Shown here piece after piece: positions 26,067 to 33,353 of a DNA stretch of 64,000 nucleotides; the stretch's first letter is position 1, and each line of letters opens with the position of its first letter. A program made the position numbers and the translations under genes. The stretch is from OFTM10 sp964344055 (GTDB lineage Bacteria; Actinomycetota; Acidimicrobiia; Acidimicrobiales; Aldehydirespiratoraceae), in the NCBI GenBank assembly GCA_964344055.1, contig CAYFLT010000008.1:26357-90356 (forward strand). The letters are read 5' to 3'. Under the pieces are notes generated by a model. That model saw nothing but the letters and a program-made list of their open reading frames with translations. It had not been told where the DNA came from and searched no databases.

Positions 26067-26915
26067 CGACCCGAAGGCGGCCGTGTCCAGGTCGTCGCAG
26101 ACCATCACATCGCCTTCGAACCCACCGGCGCGGATGTCGTCGACAAAGCGCTGCTTGTCCGCCTCACTGCGCGGCGGCGGGGCGAGATGGGTGAGCATCA
26201 ACAGCCCCGGCTCGGCCCGCTTCACCATCTCGCCGAGGGCAACGGTGTCGGAGTGATAGTCGCCGATCACCCGAGCTGTGGGGTCGTTGGCGCGCTCCAC
26301 GAAGTCGTCGACCCGGAAGGCCTCGTGCACGAGGACATCGCTGCCGGCGGCGAAGTCCTCGACTTCGTCACACACCCGGGTGTCGCCCGAGACCACGACA
26401 ACCCCATCGGGCGTCTCGATCCGGTAGGCCACCGCAGGATCGACGGGATGATGGTGGACGGTGCGCGCGAGGACCCTGACGCCACCGCCCGTCCACACCT
26501 CCTGCGGTTCCGGCGTGGGGTCGAACGAGGCGATCTCCGGTGCCGGGTACGCCCGGTGAGTGTGACGAATGCGGACGGCGAGGTCCTCGTCGTAGGGCTC
26601 CAGCATGCGTTCGAGGAACCGCACACACGGGCCCGCGGGAGCGACGAACGAGAGATCGGTCGAAACCGGCCGGTTGACCCAAGCCGTCATCACCAGATCG
26701 ACGACACCGGTCAGGTGGTCGCTGTGGTGGTGGGTGAGGAACACCGCATCGAGGTCAGCGGGGTTGCGTCCGGCCTCGGCGAGGCGCAGTGCGGTGGCAC
26801 GTCCGGCGTCGAACTGGAGCGCCACGCCCTCGTACTCGACGAGCGTGCCGGCGCCGGCGCGGCCGGCCTCGATCGGGGGTAGACCCGTCCCGGTGATGGT
26901 GACTGTGGTGGTCAT
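26046..26915 (-). CDS. MBL-fold (RNase Z-like) metal-dependent hydrolase
   Basis: 289 residues. MTTTVTITGTGLPPIEAGRAG starts the fold, FLTHHHSDHLTG is the metal-binding HxHxDH motif, and VVVSGDTRVCDEV and MLTHLAPPP carry further ligands. The start at 26915 is supported by alignment with a paralogue at 33354-34223 that starts the same way. Both resemble tRNase Z-type MBL proteins, but their location in catabolic regions suggests hydrolysis of a small ester or lactone. The substrate is unknown. Confidence 0.75.
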   Translation of the reverse strand: MTTTVTITGTGLPPIEAGRAGAGTLVEYEGVALQFDAGRATALRLAEAGRNPADLDAVFLTHHHSDHLTGVVDLVMTAWVNRPVSTDLSFVAPAGPCVRFLERMLEPYDEDLAVRIRHTHRAYPAPEIASFDPTPEPQEVWTGGGVRVLARTVHHHPVDPAVAYRIETPDGVVVVSGDTRVCDEVEDFAAGSDVLVHEAFRVDDFVERANDPTARVIGDYHSDTVALGEMVKRAEPGLLMLTHLAPPPRSEADKQRFVDDIRAGGFEGDVMVCDDLDTAAFGSSGVLEQ

Positions 26916-27040
26916 CGGGAGAATCGTCTCACAACTCTGCTTCACCGAGTCACGGAGATCAGAACCGGCCACGAGCTGTCCGTCGGCCGGGAAGCACCCG
27001 AACCATCTAGGAAATCGTGGGCCGACACGGCTTCGCTCGC

Positions 27041-28348
27041 CTACAGCGCTCCCTCGCGCAAGGTGGTACCGACGATCGCCTCGATCAGATCGAAGCTCGA
27101 CTCGGCGCTGACGTCTTCGAAGTAGACGGTGCCCGGCCAGGGCGGCTCCCGCGACTCGTAGCCGTTGCCTGCGATCGAGTGGGCCACCGTCTTGATCGCC
27201 TCGACGTGTTGTCCGGTCATCTCGGCGGTCGCCCGGCGTGCCTCCTCCAGATCACCGGCGCCGTGGCGGTCGACCTGGGTGGCGCCGATGCCCATGAACA
27301 GGGGCACGTTCTGCTCGATGGCGTTGGTGACGTAGAGCGCCGGGTCGACCCGATCGTCGGCCAGCCGGATGACGTAGCCCGTGTTGACCCGGTTCTTCGC
27401 CGCGAACAGATCCGCCAGGCTCGTGCCCGTCTCGTCTCCGCCATTCGTTCCGTTCCGCCGCCGGGACCCGGGCCGGTTCCGCCGCCCGGCCTGGGTGACG
27501 TAGTCGCCGCGGTAGTTGGCGTCGTAGACCCGACTCGCCCACGGGTTGCGATCCTTCAACCGGAGGATGGACCGGATGGCCACATCGGTGCAGTTCTCGG
27601 GCCCGATGAAGAAGGGCGAGCCGGACGCGTCGGACAGTTCGACCCAGCCGTCGGGATGCTGGGCGAAGAAGTGATCCATCCAGGGCTGGAGCACGGTGTC
27701 GGCGAGCCGGTCGAGGAAGCGATGCACGAACTCCGGCTCGTGGGTCAGCGCGTTGATCAGGTGCTCCTGACCGAAGATGTCGGCGGCCAGGCTGTAGGGC
27801 GCCGCCAGGTGGAGGACCGGTTGGTTGCCGGTGAGCTGCCGGTAGAACGCCACGGTCTCGTCGAGCAGCACCGGGATCTCACCGGTGAGATCGATCGGGG
27901 GCAGGTCCTGCCAGTTGTCGGCGTCGACCAGCATGTCGCCCGGATCGGTGCCCGGTGAGAACCGATCGGAGTAGATCATCGGCTGACCGAGGGCCTCGGC
28001 CGTGAGGGCGTAGACCGGCCAGCTCAGGTAGAGCTTGTTCATCCCGAGCAGCCGGAGCGAGGTCATCACCGAACGCACGTAGCGGGGCGGGTCACCCTTG
28101 TAGAACTCCGCCGCGGTTACGCCGAACAGGTCGAACATTACCCCGAGCGGGAGCAGGTCGATCGAGCCGGAGACGTGGGCGTGATCGATTGGTGCGGGAA
28201 TCGTGAAGTCGGCGTCGAACCCTCCCTCGGCTCCCGCCTGCAGCACCGCGGCCAACTCGTCTCGGGCAGCGGTTTCCCCGGCCTGCCATCCGGCGAAGAG
28301 GCGAAGCCCGCCCGGGAAGTCGGGGAGGGCCGGCGGGTCAGCGGCCAT
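27041..28348 (-). CDS. Uroporphyrinogen decarboxylase-fold protein, possible methyltransferase
   Basis: 435 residues with URO-D family (PF01208-type) features: LPLGVMFDLFGVTAAEFYKGDP, HLAAPYSLAADIFGQEHLINAL, HRFLDRLADTVLQPWMDHFF and WVELSDASGSPFFIGPENC. The family includes haem-pathway UroD and corrinoid-dependent methyltransferases; the haem enzyme is usually about 350 residues and this protein is longer. A basic low-complexity stretch (about residues 301-330, QAGRRNRPGSRRRNGT) interrupts the core. Its start overlaps the end of the GntR/UTRA gene by 11 bases, so it belongs to that operon. A role as methyltransferase is inference. Confidence 0.6.
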   Translation of the reverse strand: MAADPPALPDFPGGLRLFAGWQAGETAARDELAAVLQAGAEGGFDADFTIPAPIDHAHVSGSIDLLPLGVMFDLFGVTAAEFYKGDPPRYVRSVMTSLRLLGMNKLYLSWPVYALTAEALGQPMIYSDRFSPGTDPGDMLVDADNWQDLPPIDLTGEIPVLLDETVAFYRQLTGNQPVLHLAAPYSLAADIFGQEHLINALTHEPEFVHRFLDRLADTVLQPWMDHFFAQHPDGWVELSDASGSPFFIGPENCTDVAIRSILRLKDRNPWASRVYDANYRGDYVTQAGRRNRPGSRRRNGTNGGDETGTSLADLFAAKNRVNTGYVIRLADDRVDPALYVTNAIEQNVPLFMGIGATQVDRHGAGDLEEARRATAEMTGQHVEAIKTVAHSIAGNGYESREPPWPGTVYFEDVSAESSFDLIEAIVGTTLREGAL

Positions 28349-29114
28349 CGGGCACCGCACCGGATCCCTGATCGGAGAGCCCAAGGGGGACGGCGACGGT
28401 GGCCGCGCCAGTCACGAACCGCACCCGATCACCCCGGTAGAGGTCGGTGCCGTAGTCGACCGGACGGCCCCGGTCGTCGAACGCCAGTCGTCGCTCGAGC
28501 ATGGCCGGTGCGCCCGGGGTTCCCCCCAGCCACTGGGCCTCGATCTCGCTGAGCGCCACCGCCTCCAGGCTCTGGCGGGCATAGGCGACCTCGATCCCGT
28601 ACTCGGTGCGCATGATCTCGTAGACCGACCGGGCCGCCACGTCGTAGGACTCGAACTCCGGCACCAGCTCGGCGGGGAGCGAGAAGGTCTCGACCATCAC
28701 GGGCTGGCCGTTGACGGTGCGGAGGCGATGACACCGGTAGATCTCACCGTCGCCGGTCAGCTCCAGCTCCTTGGCCACCGCGGGTGAGGCGACGGTCCGC
28801 TCGAGGCTCAGGGTGGTCGAACCAGCGGTGGACCCGAGCTCTCGGACCCGTTCGGTGAAGTGGAAGAACTCCGACGCACCGCGCTCGAGGCGGGGCTGGC
28901 GGACGAACGTGCCCGATCCCTGCACCCGTTCGACCAGGCCCCGGCGCTCCAGTACGTCGAGTGCCTGGCGGAGGGTCCGGCGGTTGACGCCGAACTCCTC
29001 GGCGAGCGCCCGCTCGGTGGCCATCCGCTCCCCCGGCGCCGGGTCACCGTGTTCGATGCGCTCGATCAGTGTGTCGACGATCTGCAGATAGAGAGGAACC
29101 CTCGGCGGGCTCAC
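28338..29114 (-). CDS. GntR/UTRA (HutC-type) transcriptional regulator
   Basis: 258 residues: N-terminal winged helix (PLYLQIVDTLIERIEHGDPAPGE, then RALAEEFGVNRRTLRQALDVLERRGLVERV) and a UTRA effector domain with YRCHRLRTVNGQPVMVETFSLP and FDDRGRPVDYGTDLYRGDRVRF. It starts with GTG overlapping the stop of the HD-protein gene. The operon probably begins at the TmpA-like gene, upstream of which an inverted repeat GTACACCAAT/ATTGGTATAC (30755-30780) resembles HutC-family operators, so autoregulation is likely. UTRA regulators in such clusters sense organophosphonates or related substrates. Confidence 0.82.
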   Translation of the reverse strand: MSPPRVPLYLQIVDTLIERIEHGDPAPGERMATERALAEEFGVNRRTLRQALDVLERRGLVERVQGSGTFVRQPRLERGASEFFHFTERVRELGSTAGSTTLSLERTVASPAVAKELELTGDGEIYRCHRLRTVNGQPVMVETFSLPAELVPEFESYDVAARSVYEIMRTEYGIEVAYARQSLEAVALSEIEAQWLGGTPGAPAMLERRLAFDDRGRPVDYGTDLYRGDRVRFVTGAATVAVPLGLSDQGSGAVPDGR

Positions 29115-29656
29115 CCCGCACCGTCGCGGGTCTGGAGCGATTCGAGCAGGGGCCGGAACACGACGAGATCGGGGATCGACACGCCGGCGAGCTTGCCCCG
29201 TTCGTCCTCGTAGCGACGGAGCAGCACCGCGTCTTTCGCGTGCGGGCCGGCGATGAAGCGGTCGGCCTCGTCGTCGCTCATCGGGCCGCCCTGCTTCTCG
29301 AGGGTGTACTGCGACGCCGGCGACAGGGTGTCGTGATAGTCGGGTTCCACGGCGCAGAGGTAGCGCTTGGCGTCAACGTGGAGCCGCACCGGCTCGGACA
29401 CGTCAGGACCGAACCGCTCGGCCACCCAGTCGCCGCCGAGGTCGCCGTGGGAGTGGATGCCGAAGTCGTCGTCGGGTTCATCGAGGAAGTGTCCGACGTC
29501 GTGCAGCAGGCAAGCGGCCACGAGTGCGTCGGACTCGCCCTGCTCGGCCGCGGCCGCCGCGGTCAGGAGGCAGTGCTCGGCAATGGTGATCTTCTCGCCG
29601 TAGTTCTGCCGGCCCCGGTCGGCCATCAGCTCGGCCAGTTCGTCGACCACGTTCAT
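29111..29656 (-). CDS. HD-domain mixed-valence oxygenase-like protein (PhnZ/TmpB type)
   Basis: 181 residues. The HD ligand set is visible: Glu21 and His28 in YGEKITIAEH, His52-Asp53 in CLLHDVGH with His56, His68/His70 in GIHSHGD, and His93 in LHVDAKRYL. Spacing Glu21-His28-His52 equals that of PhnZ, a di-iron enzyme that oxidatively cleaves a 1-hydroxy-phosphonate. The position aligned with PhnZ Tyr24 appears to be Asn18 with a Tyr next to it, so substrate handling may differ. It is coupled (ATGA) to an Fe/2OG hydroxylase gene, the normal partner in TmpAB and PhnYZ pairs. The substrate is not established. Confidence 0.72.
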   Translation of the reverse strand: MNVVDELAELMADRGRQNYGEKITIAEHCLLTAAAAAEQGESDALVAACLLHDVGHFLDEPDDDFGIHSHGDLGGDWVAERFGPDVSEPVRLHVDAKRYLCAVEPDYHDTLSPASQYTLEKQGGPMSDDEADRFIAGPHAKDAVLLRRYEDERGKLAGVSIPDLVVFRPLLESLQTRDGAG

Positions 29657-30744
29657 CGTGACTCCTCCAACACTCGGATCCTGGATCGCAGGGAGTCCTT
29701 GTCGGCGTAGCAGCCCTGAAGGTGGCGGTGCCCCTGGGTGTAGGCCGAGCGGCCGTGAAGCACCCGCTGATTGTCGAAGATCATCAGCTGGCCCGGCTCG
29801 AGCCGGAACTCGATCAGGGCGGCTGGGTTGTGGAGCGACTCGCCGAGCAGGCGATAGGCGTCGTAGAAGGCGGCCATCACATCGGTGTCCATGTCGAACG
29901 CCTGCACCGACCGGCAGTTGTAGCGGACACCCGCGATCTCGCCTCCGGCGTCGAGTTCGATGAGCGGCACGTTCGTCTCGAGGTCGGCCGCCCCCCGCTC
30001 GACGAAACGGAACCGCACCGGCTGGGTGGTGAGCAGCTCGAACGCATCCGGATCGTCGCGCCGAATCCGGTCGGCGACGGCGAAGCCGTCGCACAGCTGG
30101 TTCTCACCGCCGTCGGTCTCGTTGACCAGGCAATGCAGGAGCTGGAGCCCCGGCACCGGATCCCGATACGGATTGTCGGTGTGCATCCCGATCTCGAGGC
30201 TGGTGAAGGCCAGGTTGGCGGGATCCGGCTCGACTCGGACGTCGAAGATCGTGCCGTAGTTGGTCTCACGGGCGTACCCGAAGAGGTCGACCACCTCGAG
30301 GATGGAGCCGGGCGGGGTGGGGACGTTCTCGACCAGCCCGAACCCGAGGTCGCGCACCCCGACCAGCCAACGATGGAGCGCCGCGGAGTCGGTACCGAGC
30401 TGCTCGAAGTCGGCGAACTCGAGTCGCTCCTGCATCTCGCGACCCCAGAGCGACCGGGTGGCGGTCGGCGCCGAATGTCCGTTGCCGCGGAGCCACTGCT
30501 CCGGAAAGGTCTCTCGGAGGCCTTCTGGCTCGAACGCCACCGTCACCTGATCCGGCTCGGCGGCAGCCCCGGCGATCGACACCGGCGCCATGAGGTTGAT
30601 GTCGAAGGTCCGCTGGCCACCGTCCTGATGACGACCACTGGTGATGTTGTCGCGGAGCCAGGCTCCGAGATAGCGGCCACTCGTGCCATCGGTGTACTCG
30701 ACATCGAGCCACGTCTCGTCGTGGCGGACTGCAGCAATGCTCAT
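29653..30744 (-). CDS. Fe(II)/2-oxoglutarate hydroxylase, gamma-butyrobetaine hydroxylase/TmpA-like
   Basis: About 363 residues: a small N-terminal domain (ETWLDVEYTDGTSGRYLGAWLRDN) of the type found in gamma-butyrobetaine hydroxylases, then a TauD fold with GMHTDNPYRDP (His-x-Asp) and RVLHGRSAYT (distal His), and Arg residues that bind 2-oxoglutarate. TmpA hydroxylates 2-trimethylaminoethylphosphonate, giving the TmpB substrate. The pairing with an HD oxygenase gene favours this over carnitine synthesis. ATG 30744 or 30750 are both possible. The gene faces ligA across 115 bp containing two different operators. Confidence 0.75.
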   Translation of the reverse strand: MSIAAVRHDETWLDVEYTDGTSGRYLGAWLRDNITSGRHQDGGQRTFDINLMAPVSIAGAAAEPDQVTVAFEPEGLRETFPEQWLRGNGHSAPTATRSLWGREMQERLEFADFEQLGTDSAALHRWLVGVRDLGFGLVENVPTPPGSILEVVDLFGYARETNYGTIFDVRVEPDPANLAFTSLEIGMHTDNPYRDPVPGLQLLHCLVNETDGGENQLCDGFAVADRIRRDDPDAFELLTTQPVRFRFVERGAADLETNVPLIELDAGGEIAGVRYNCRSVQAFDMDTDVMAAFYDAYRLLGESLHNPAALIEFRLEPGQLMIFDNQRVLHGRSAYTQGHRHLQGCYADKDSLRSRIRVLEESR

Positions 30745-30754
30745 GCGCATGAGG

Positions 30755-30780
30755 GTACACCAATTCAGTTATTGGTATAC
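30755..30780. promoter_or_regulatory. Inverted repeat upstream of the TmpA-like operon
   Basis: GTACACCAAT (30755-30764) and ATTGGTATAC (30771-30780) form a 10-bp inverted repeat with one mismatch and a 6-bp spacer, next to the start codon of the TmpA-like gene. GT..A.ACCAAT-like arms fit HutC-type GntR sites; the GntR/UTRA gene is in the same operon. Confidence 0.55.
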
Positions 30781-30803
30781 ACCAGAACCTCTCGTGGTCA
30801 GAG

Positions 30804-30825
30804 ATTGTCGACAATCTTGTCGACA
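30804..30825. promoter_or_regulatory. GntR-type operator upstream of ligAB
   Basis: ATTGTCGACAAT (30804-30815) plus a second TGTCGACA (30818-30825), cores 12 bp apart, 40 bp before the ligA start. It is nearly identical to the site before the ligJK operon, tying ring cleavage to the lower pathway 22 kb away. Confidence 0.72.
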
Positions 30826-30865
30826 GGGGCGATACTGACGGCGCACCCCACCTCAGGAGTTCGCA

Positions 30866-31264
30866 GTGGGCCTCGACAAGCCGTACGCCGACATACCGGG
30901 CACCACCATCTTCGACGCCGACCAGGCCCGGAAGGGGTACTGGCTGAACCAGTTCTGCATGTCGCTGATGGACGCCGAGAACCGAAACCGGTTCCTCGCC
31001 GACGAGCGTGTCTATCTCGACGAATGGCCCATGACCGAGGCGCAGAAGAAGGGTGTGCTCGACCGCGACCTCAACGGGTTGATCAGCCTCGGCGGCAACG
31101 TCTACATGCTGGCCAAGATCGGTGCCTCGGAGGGACTCACGTATCTCGAGATCGTGTCGTCGATGACGGACATGACCACCGAGGAGTACCGGGAAATGAT
31201 GATGTCGGGCGGCCGGTCGATCGAGGGGAACCGCTACACCCACGAATGGGAGTCCGGCTCGTGA
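30866..31264 (+). CDS. ligA: Protocatechuate 4,5-dioxygenase alpha subunit
   Basis: 132 residues from a GTG preceded by AGGAG. YADIPGTTIFDADQARKGYWLNQFCMSLM and LDEWPMTEAQKKGVLDRDLNGLISLGGNVYMLAKIG are hallmarks of LigA, the small helical subunit that caps the active site of the LigB type II extradiol dioxygenase. The complex opens protocatechuate between C4 and C5. The stop overlaps the ligB start (GTGA, 31261-31264). Length agrees with known alpha subunits (about 139 residues). Confidence 0.93.
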   Translation: MGLDKPYADIPGTTIFDADQARKGYWLNQFCMSLMDAENRNRFLADERVYLDEWPMTEAQKKGVLDRDLNGLISLGGNVYMLAKIGASEGLTYLEIVSSMTDMTTEEYREMMMSGGRSIEGNRYTHEWESGS

Positions 31265-32115
31265 GCGCCCGGGTCTCCGCGAGCGTCTACACCTCACACG
31301 TGCCGGCGATCGGCGCGGCGATGGATCAGGGCAACACCGACAGCCCGTACTGGCAGCCTCTCTTCGCCGGCTACGAGGCGTCCCGAGCCTGGATGGCCAA
31401 CAACACGCCCGACGCGATCGTGCTCGTCTACAACGACCACGGCAACGCGTTCGGACTCGACCTGATCCCCACCTTCACGATCGGGCTCGCCGCCGAGTTC
31501 CCGGTCGCCGACGAGGGCTGGGGGCCGCGGCCGGTGCCGGTCGTTCCCGGCCACCCGGACCTTGCCGCCCACATCGCCCAACTGGTGATCCAGCAGGACT
31601 TCGACCTCACCATCGCCCACGAGCTCCAGGTCGACCACGGACTCACCGTCCCCCTGTCGCTGATGTTCGGCCAACCCGACGCCTGGCCCTGCCCGGTCAT
31701 CCCGTTGGCTGTCAACGTCGTGCAGTACCCGGTGCCGTCGGGACGACGCTGCCTCGAGCTAGGCACGGCGATCCGGCGGGCGATCGAACAGTTCGACGAC
31801 GACCTCGACATCCAGGTCTGGGGCACCGGCGGCATGAGCCACCAGCTCCAGGGTCCGCGGGCCGGGCTCATCAACGCCGAGTGGGACAATGCCTTCCTCG
31901 ACCGGCTCGTCGCCGACCCCGAGGGTCTCGCCGGCATGCCCCACGTCGACTACGTGCGCGAGGCCGGTTCGGAAGGCATCGAGCTCGTGATGTGGCTCGT
32001 CGGCCGGGGCGCAATGGCCGACCTCGCAGGCGGCGATGCTCCCGAGGAGGTCCATCGCTTCTACCACGTGGCCGCCAGCAACACGGCCGTCGGTCACCTC
32101 GTGCTGTCGAACTAG
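31261..32115 (+). CDS. ligB: Protocatechuate 4,5-dioxygenase beta (catalytic) subunit
   Basis: 284 residues from a GTG coupled to ligA. Type II extradiol (LigB) motifs: SVYTSHVPAIG with His13, LVYNDHGNAFGLD with His60, AHELQVDHGLTVPLSLM, GTGGMSHQLQGPRAG with the catalytic His, and EAGSEGIELVMWL with the Glu iron ligand. It cleaves protocatechuate to 4-carboxy-2-hydroxymuconate semialdehyde, the substrate of LigC. A TAG stop at its end doubles as part of a TAGCCT box for the next gene. Confidence 0.93.
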   Translation: MSARVSASVYTSHVPAIGAAMDQGNTDSPYWQPLFAGYEASRAWMANNTPDAIVLVYNDHGNAFGLDLIPTFTIGLAAEFPVADEGWGPRPVPVVPGHPDLAAHIAQLVIQQDFDLTIAHELQVDHGLTVPLSLMFGQPDAWPCPVIPLAVNVVQYPVPSGRRCLELGTAIRRAIEQFDDDLDIQVWGTGGMSHQLQGPRAGLINAEWDNAFLDRLVADPEGLAGMPHVDYVREAGSEGIELVMWLVGRGAMADLAGGDAPEEVHRFYHVAASNTAVGHLVLSN

Positions 32116-32118
32116 CCT
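32113..32118 (+). promoter_or_regulatory. Probable -10 box for the VOC gene
   Basis: TAGCCT six bases before the ATG at 32125, overlapping the ligB stop codon. It fits the leaderless TAnnnT pattern, so the VOC gene could have its own promoter inside the ligB end. Confidence 0.35.
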
Positions 32119-32124
32119 CCTTCC

Positions 32125-32619
32125 ATGTCCGACGAGTCGACACCGCCCACGCTCGGTCTCCGTCACGCGGTGCTGTGGGTGACCGATCCGAGGGTGTCGG
32201 CCGAGTTCTACGCGAAGGCGCTCGGCCTGGCGGTGAAGGTCGACGGCGAGAACGCGGTGTTCATGGCGTCGCCGGCCAGCGCCACCGACCACGACCTCGG
32301 GCTCTTCCGGGCACCCGTGCAACAACAGCCGGATGCGCGCCAGATCGGTCTCTACCACCTGGCCTGGGAGGTCGGCACGCTCGCCGAGTTGGAGGCAGCC
32401 AGGTTGCGTCTGACCGAGATGGGCGCCCTGGTCGGGGAGAACAACCACGGCATGAGCCGCAGCCTCTATTGCCAGGACCCCGACGGGCTCGAGTTCGAGA
32501 TCATGTGGGAGGTGCCCGAGGAGCTGCTCGGCAACGACGAGCCGCACAACCTCCCACTCGACTTCGACGCCGACTTCGATCGCTTCGGTGCCCACTCGCC
32601 CGGACGGGGCGCCTCCTGA
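32125..32619 (+). CDS. VOC-family (glyoxalase/extradiol dioxygenase-like) protein
   Basis: 164 residues with one pair of beta-alpha-beta-beta-beta units: GLRHAVLWVTDPRVSAEFYAKALGL, then IGLYHLAWEVGTLAELEAARLRL and LYCQDPDGLEFEIMWEVP. Metal-ligand positions (His in LRHAV, His in LYHLAW, Glu in LEFEIMW) are present. The pattern resembles catechol-2,3-dioxygenase-like VOC enzymes, but a lyase or epimerase role is equally possible. It follows ligB by nine bases, and its acidic tail (PLDFDADFDRFG) is unusual. Confidence 0.7.
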   Translation: MSDESTPPTLGLRHAVLWVTDPRVSAEFYAKALGLAVKVDGENAVFMASPASATDHDLGLFRAPVQQQPDARQIGLYHLAWEVGTLAELEAARLRLTEMGALVGENNHGMSRSLYCQDPDGLEFEIMWEVPEELLGNDEPHNLPLDFDADFDRFGAHSPGRGAS

Positions 32620-33332
32620 GCACCACCGACATCATCGTCGTCACCCTGCTGACCGCCGCCGGCGCGTCGGTGCAGGGTTCGCTCGGAATCGGACTGACCC
32701 TGGTGGCCGGACCGGCGCTGATCTCGATCGACTCGGGCTTCGCACCCGGCCCGCTGCTGCTCGTCGGGCAGGTGATCAGCTGCCGCCACGTCCTGGCCGA
32801 GCGCCATCACGTCGACGTGGGCACCTTCCGCCGCTGCCTCATCGGCCTGCCCATAGGGCTGGTGGCCGGCCTGACGGTGCTCGAGCTGGTGAGCGAGCAG
32901 ACCCTCGCAATCGTCATCGGCCTGCTGACCGCGTCCGCGGCGGTCGGCCTCCTGGCCGGGATGCGGGTGCGGCGCTCCTCCCCGGTCGATGTCGCCACCG
33001 GCGCAGCCACCTCCTTCGGCAGCGTCACCGCCGGCCTTCCCGGCCCGCCGATCGCGATCGGGTTCAGCGAGATGTCGCCGCGTGAAATGCGGGGAACCGC
33101 GTCCGCCTTCATCCTCACCCAGGCGATCATCGGCTGGCTCGGCCTGGTGGTCACCGGCAACTTCGCGGGCCGGGAGGTCGAGCTCAGTGCTTGGCTGCTC
33201 CCGGGCGTGGTGCTCGGGATGGTCCTTGCCCGCTTCCTCCGCCCGCTGGTGGACCGGAACTGGTTCCGTCCCGCGATCCTCGTCATCGCGCTCGCGGGCG
33301 GGGTCGCCCTGGTGATCAAACAGTTGGTCTGA
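32616..33332 (+). CDS. TSUP-family (TauE/SafE-type) membrane permease
   Basis: About 238 residues with seven or eight hydrophobic segments, the first starting IIVVTLLTAAGASVQGSLGIGLTLVAGPAL and a mirrored second repeat AATSFGSVTAGLPGPPIAIGFSEMS. These permeases carry small anions such as sulfonates or organic acids. No ATG or GTG precedes the first segment: the frame can start at a CTG at 32616 overlapping the VOC stop (CTGA), otherwise at a GTG that would remove part of helix 1. Placement after ligAB suggests export or import of a pathway acid; this is inference. Confidence 0.68.
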   Translation: MSTTDIIVVTLLTAAGASVQGSLGIGLTLVAGPALISIDSGFAPGPLLLVGQVISCRHVLAERHHVDVGTFRRCLIGLPIGLVAGLTVLELVSEQTLAIVIGLLTASAAVGLLAGMRVRRSSPVDVATGAATSFGSVTAGLPGPPIAIGFSEMSPREMRGTASAFILTQAIIGWLGLVVTGNFAGREVELSAWLLPGVVLGMVLARFLRPLVDRNWFRPAILVIALAGGVALVIKQLV

Positions 33333-33353
33333 TCGGAATCACCTGGGCAGCGC

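Noticed and set aside
29722..31260. Plus-strand open frame extending ligB far upstream
   Set aside because: It crosses the TmpA-like gene in antisense and ligA in a wrong frame; the GTG at 31261 overlaps the ligA stop as in other ligAB pairs.
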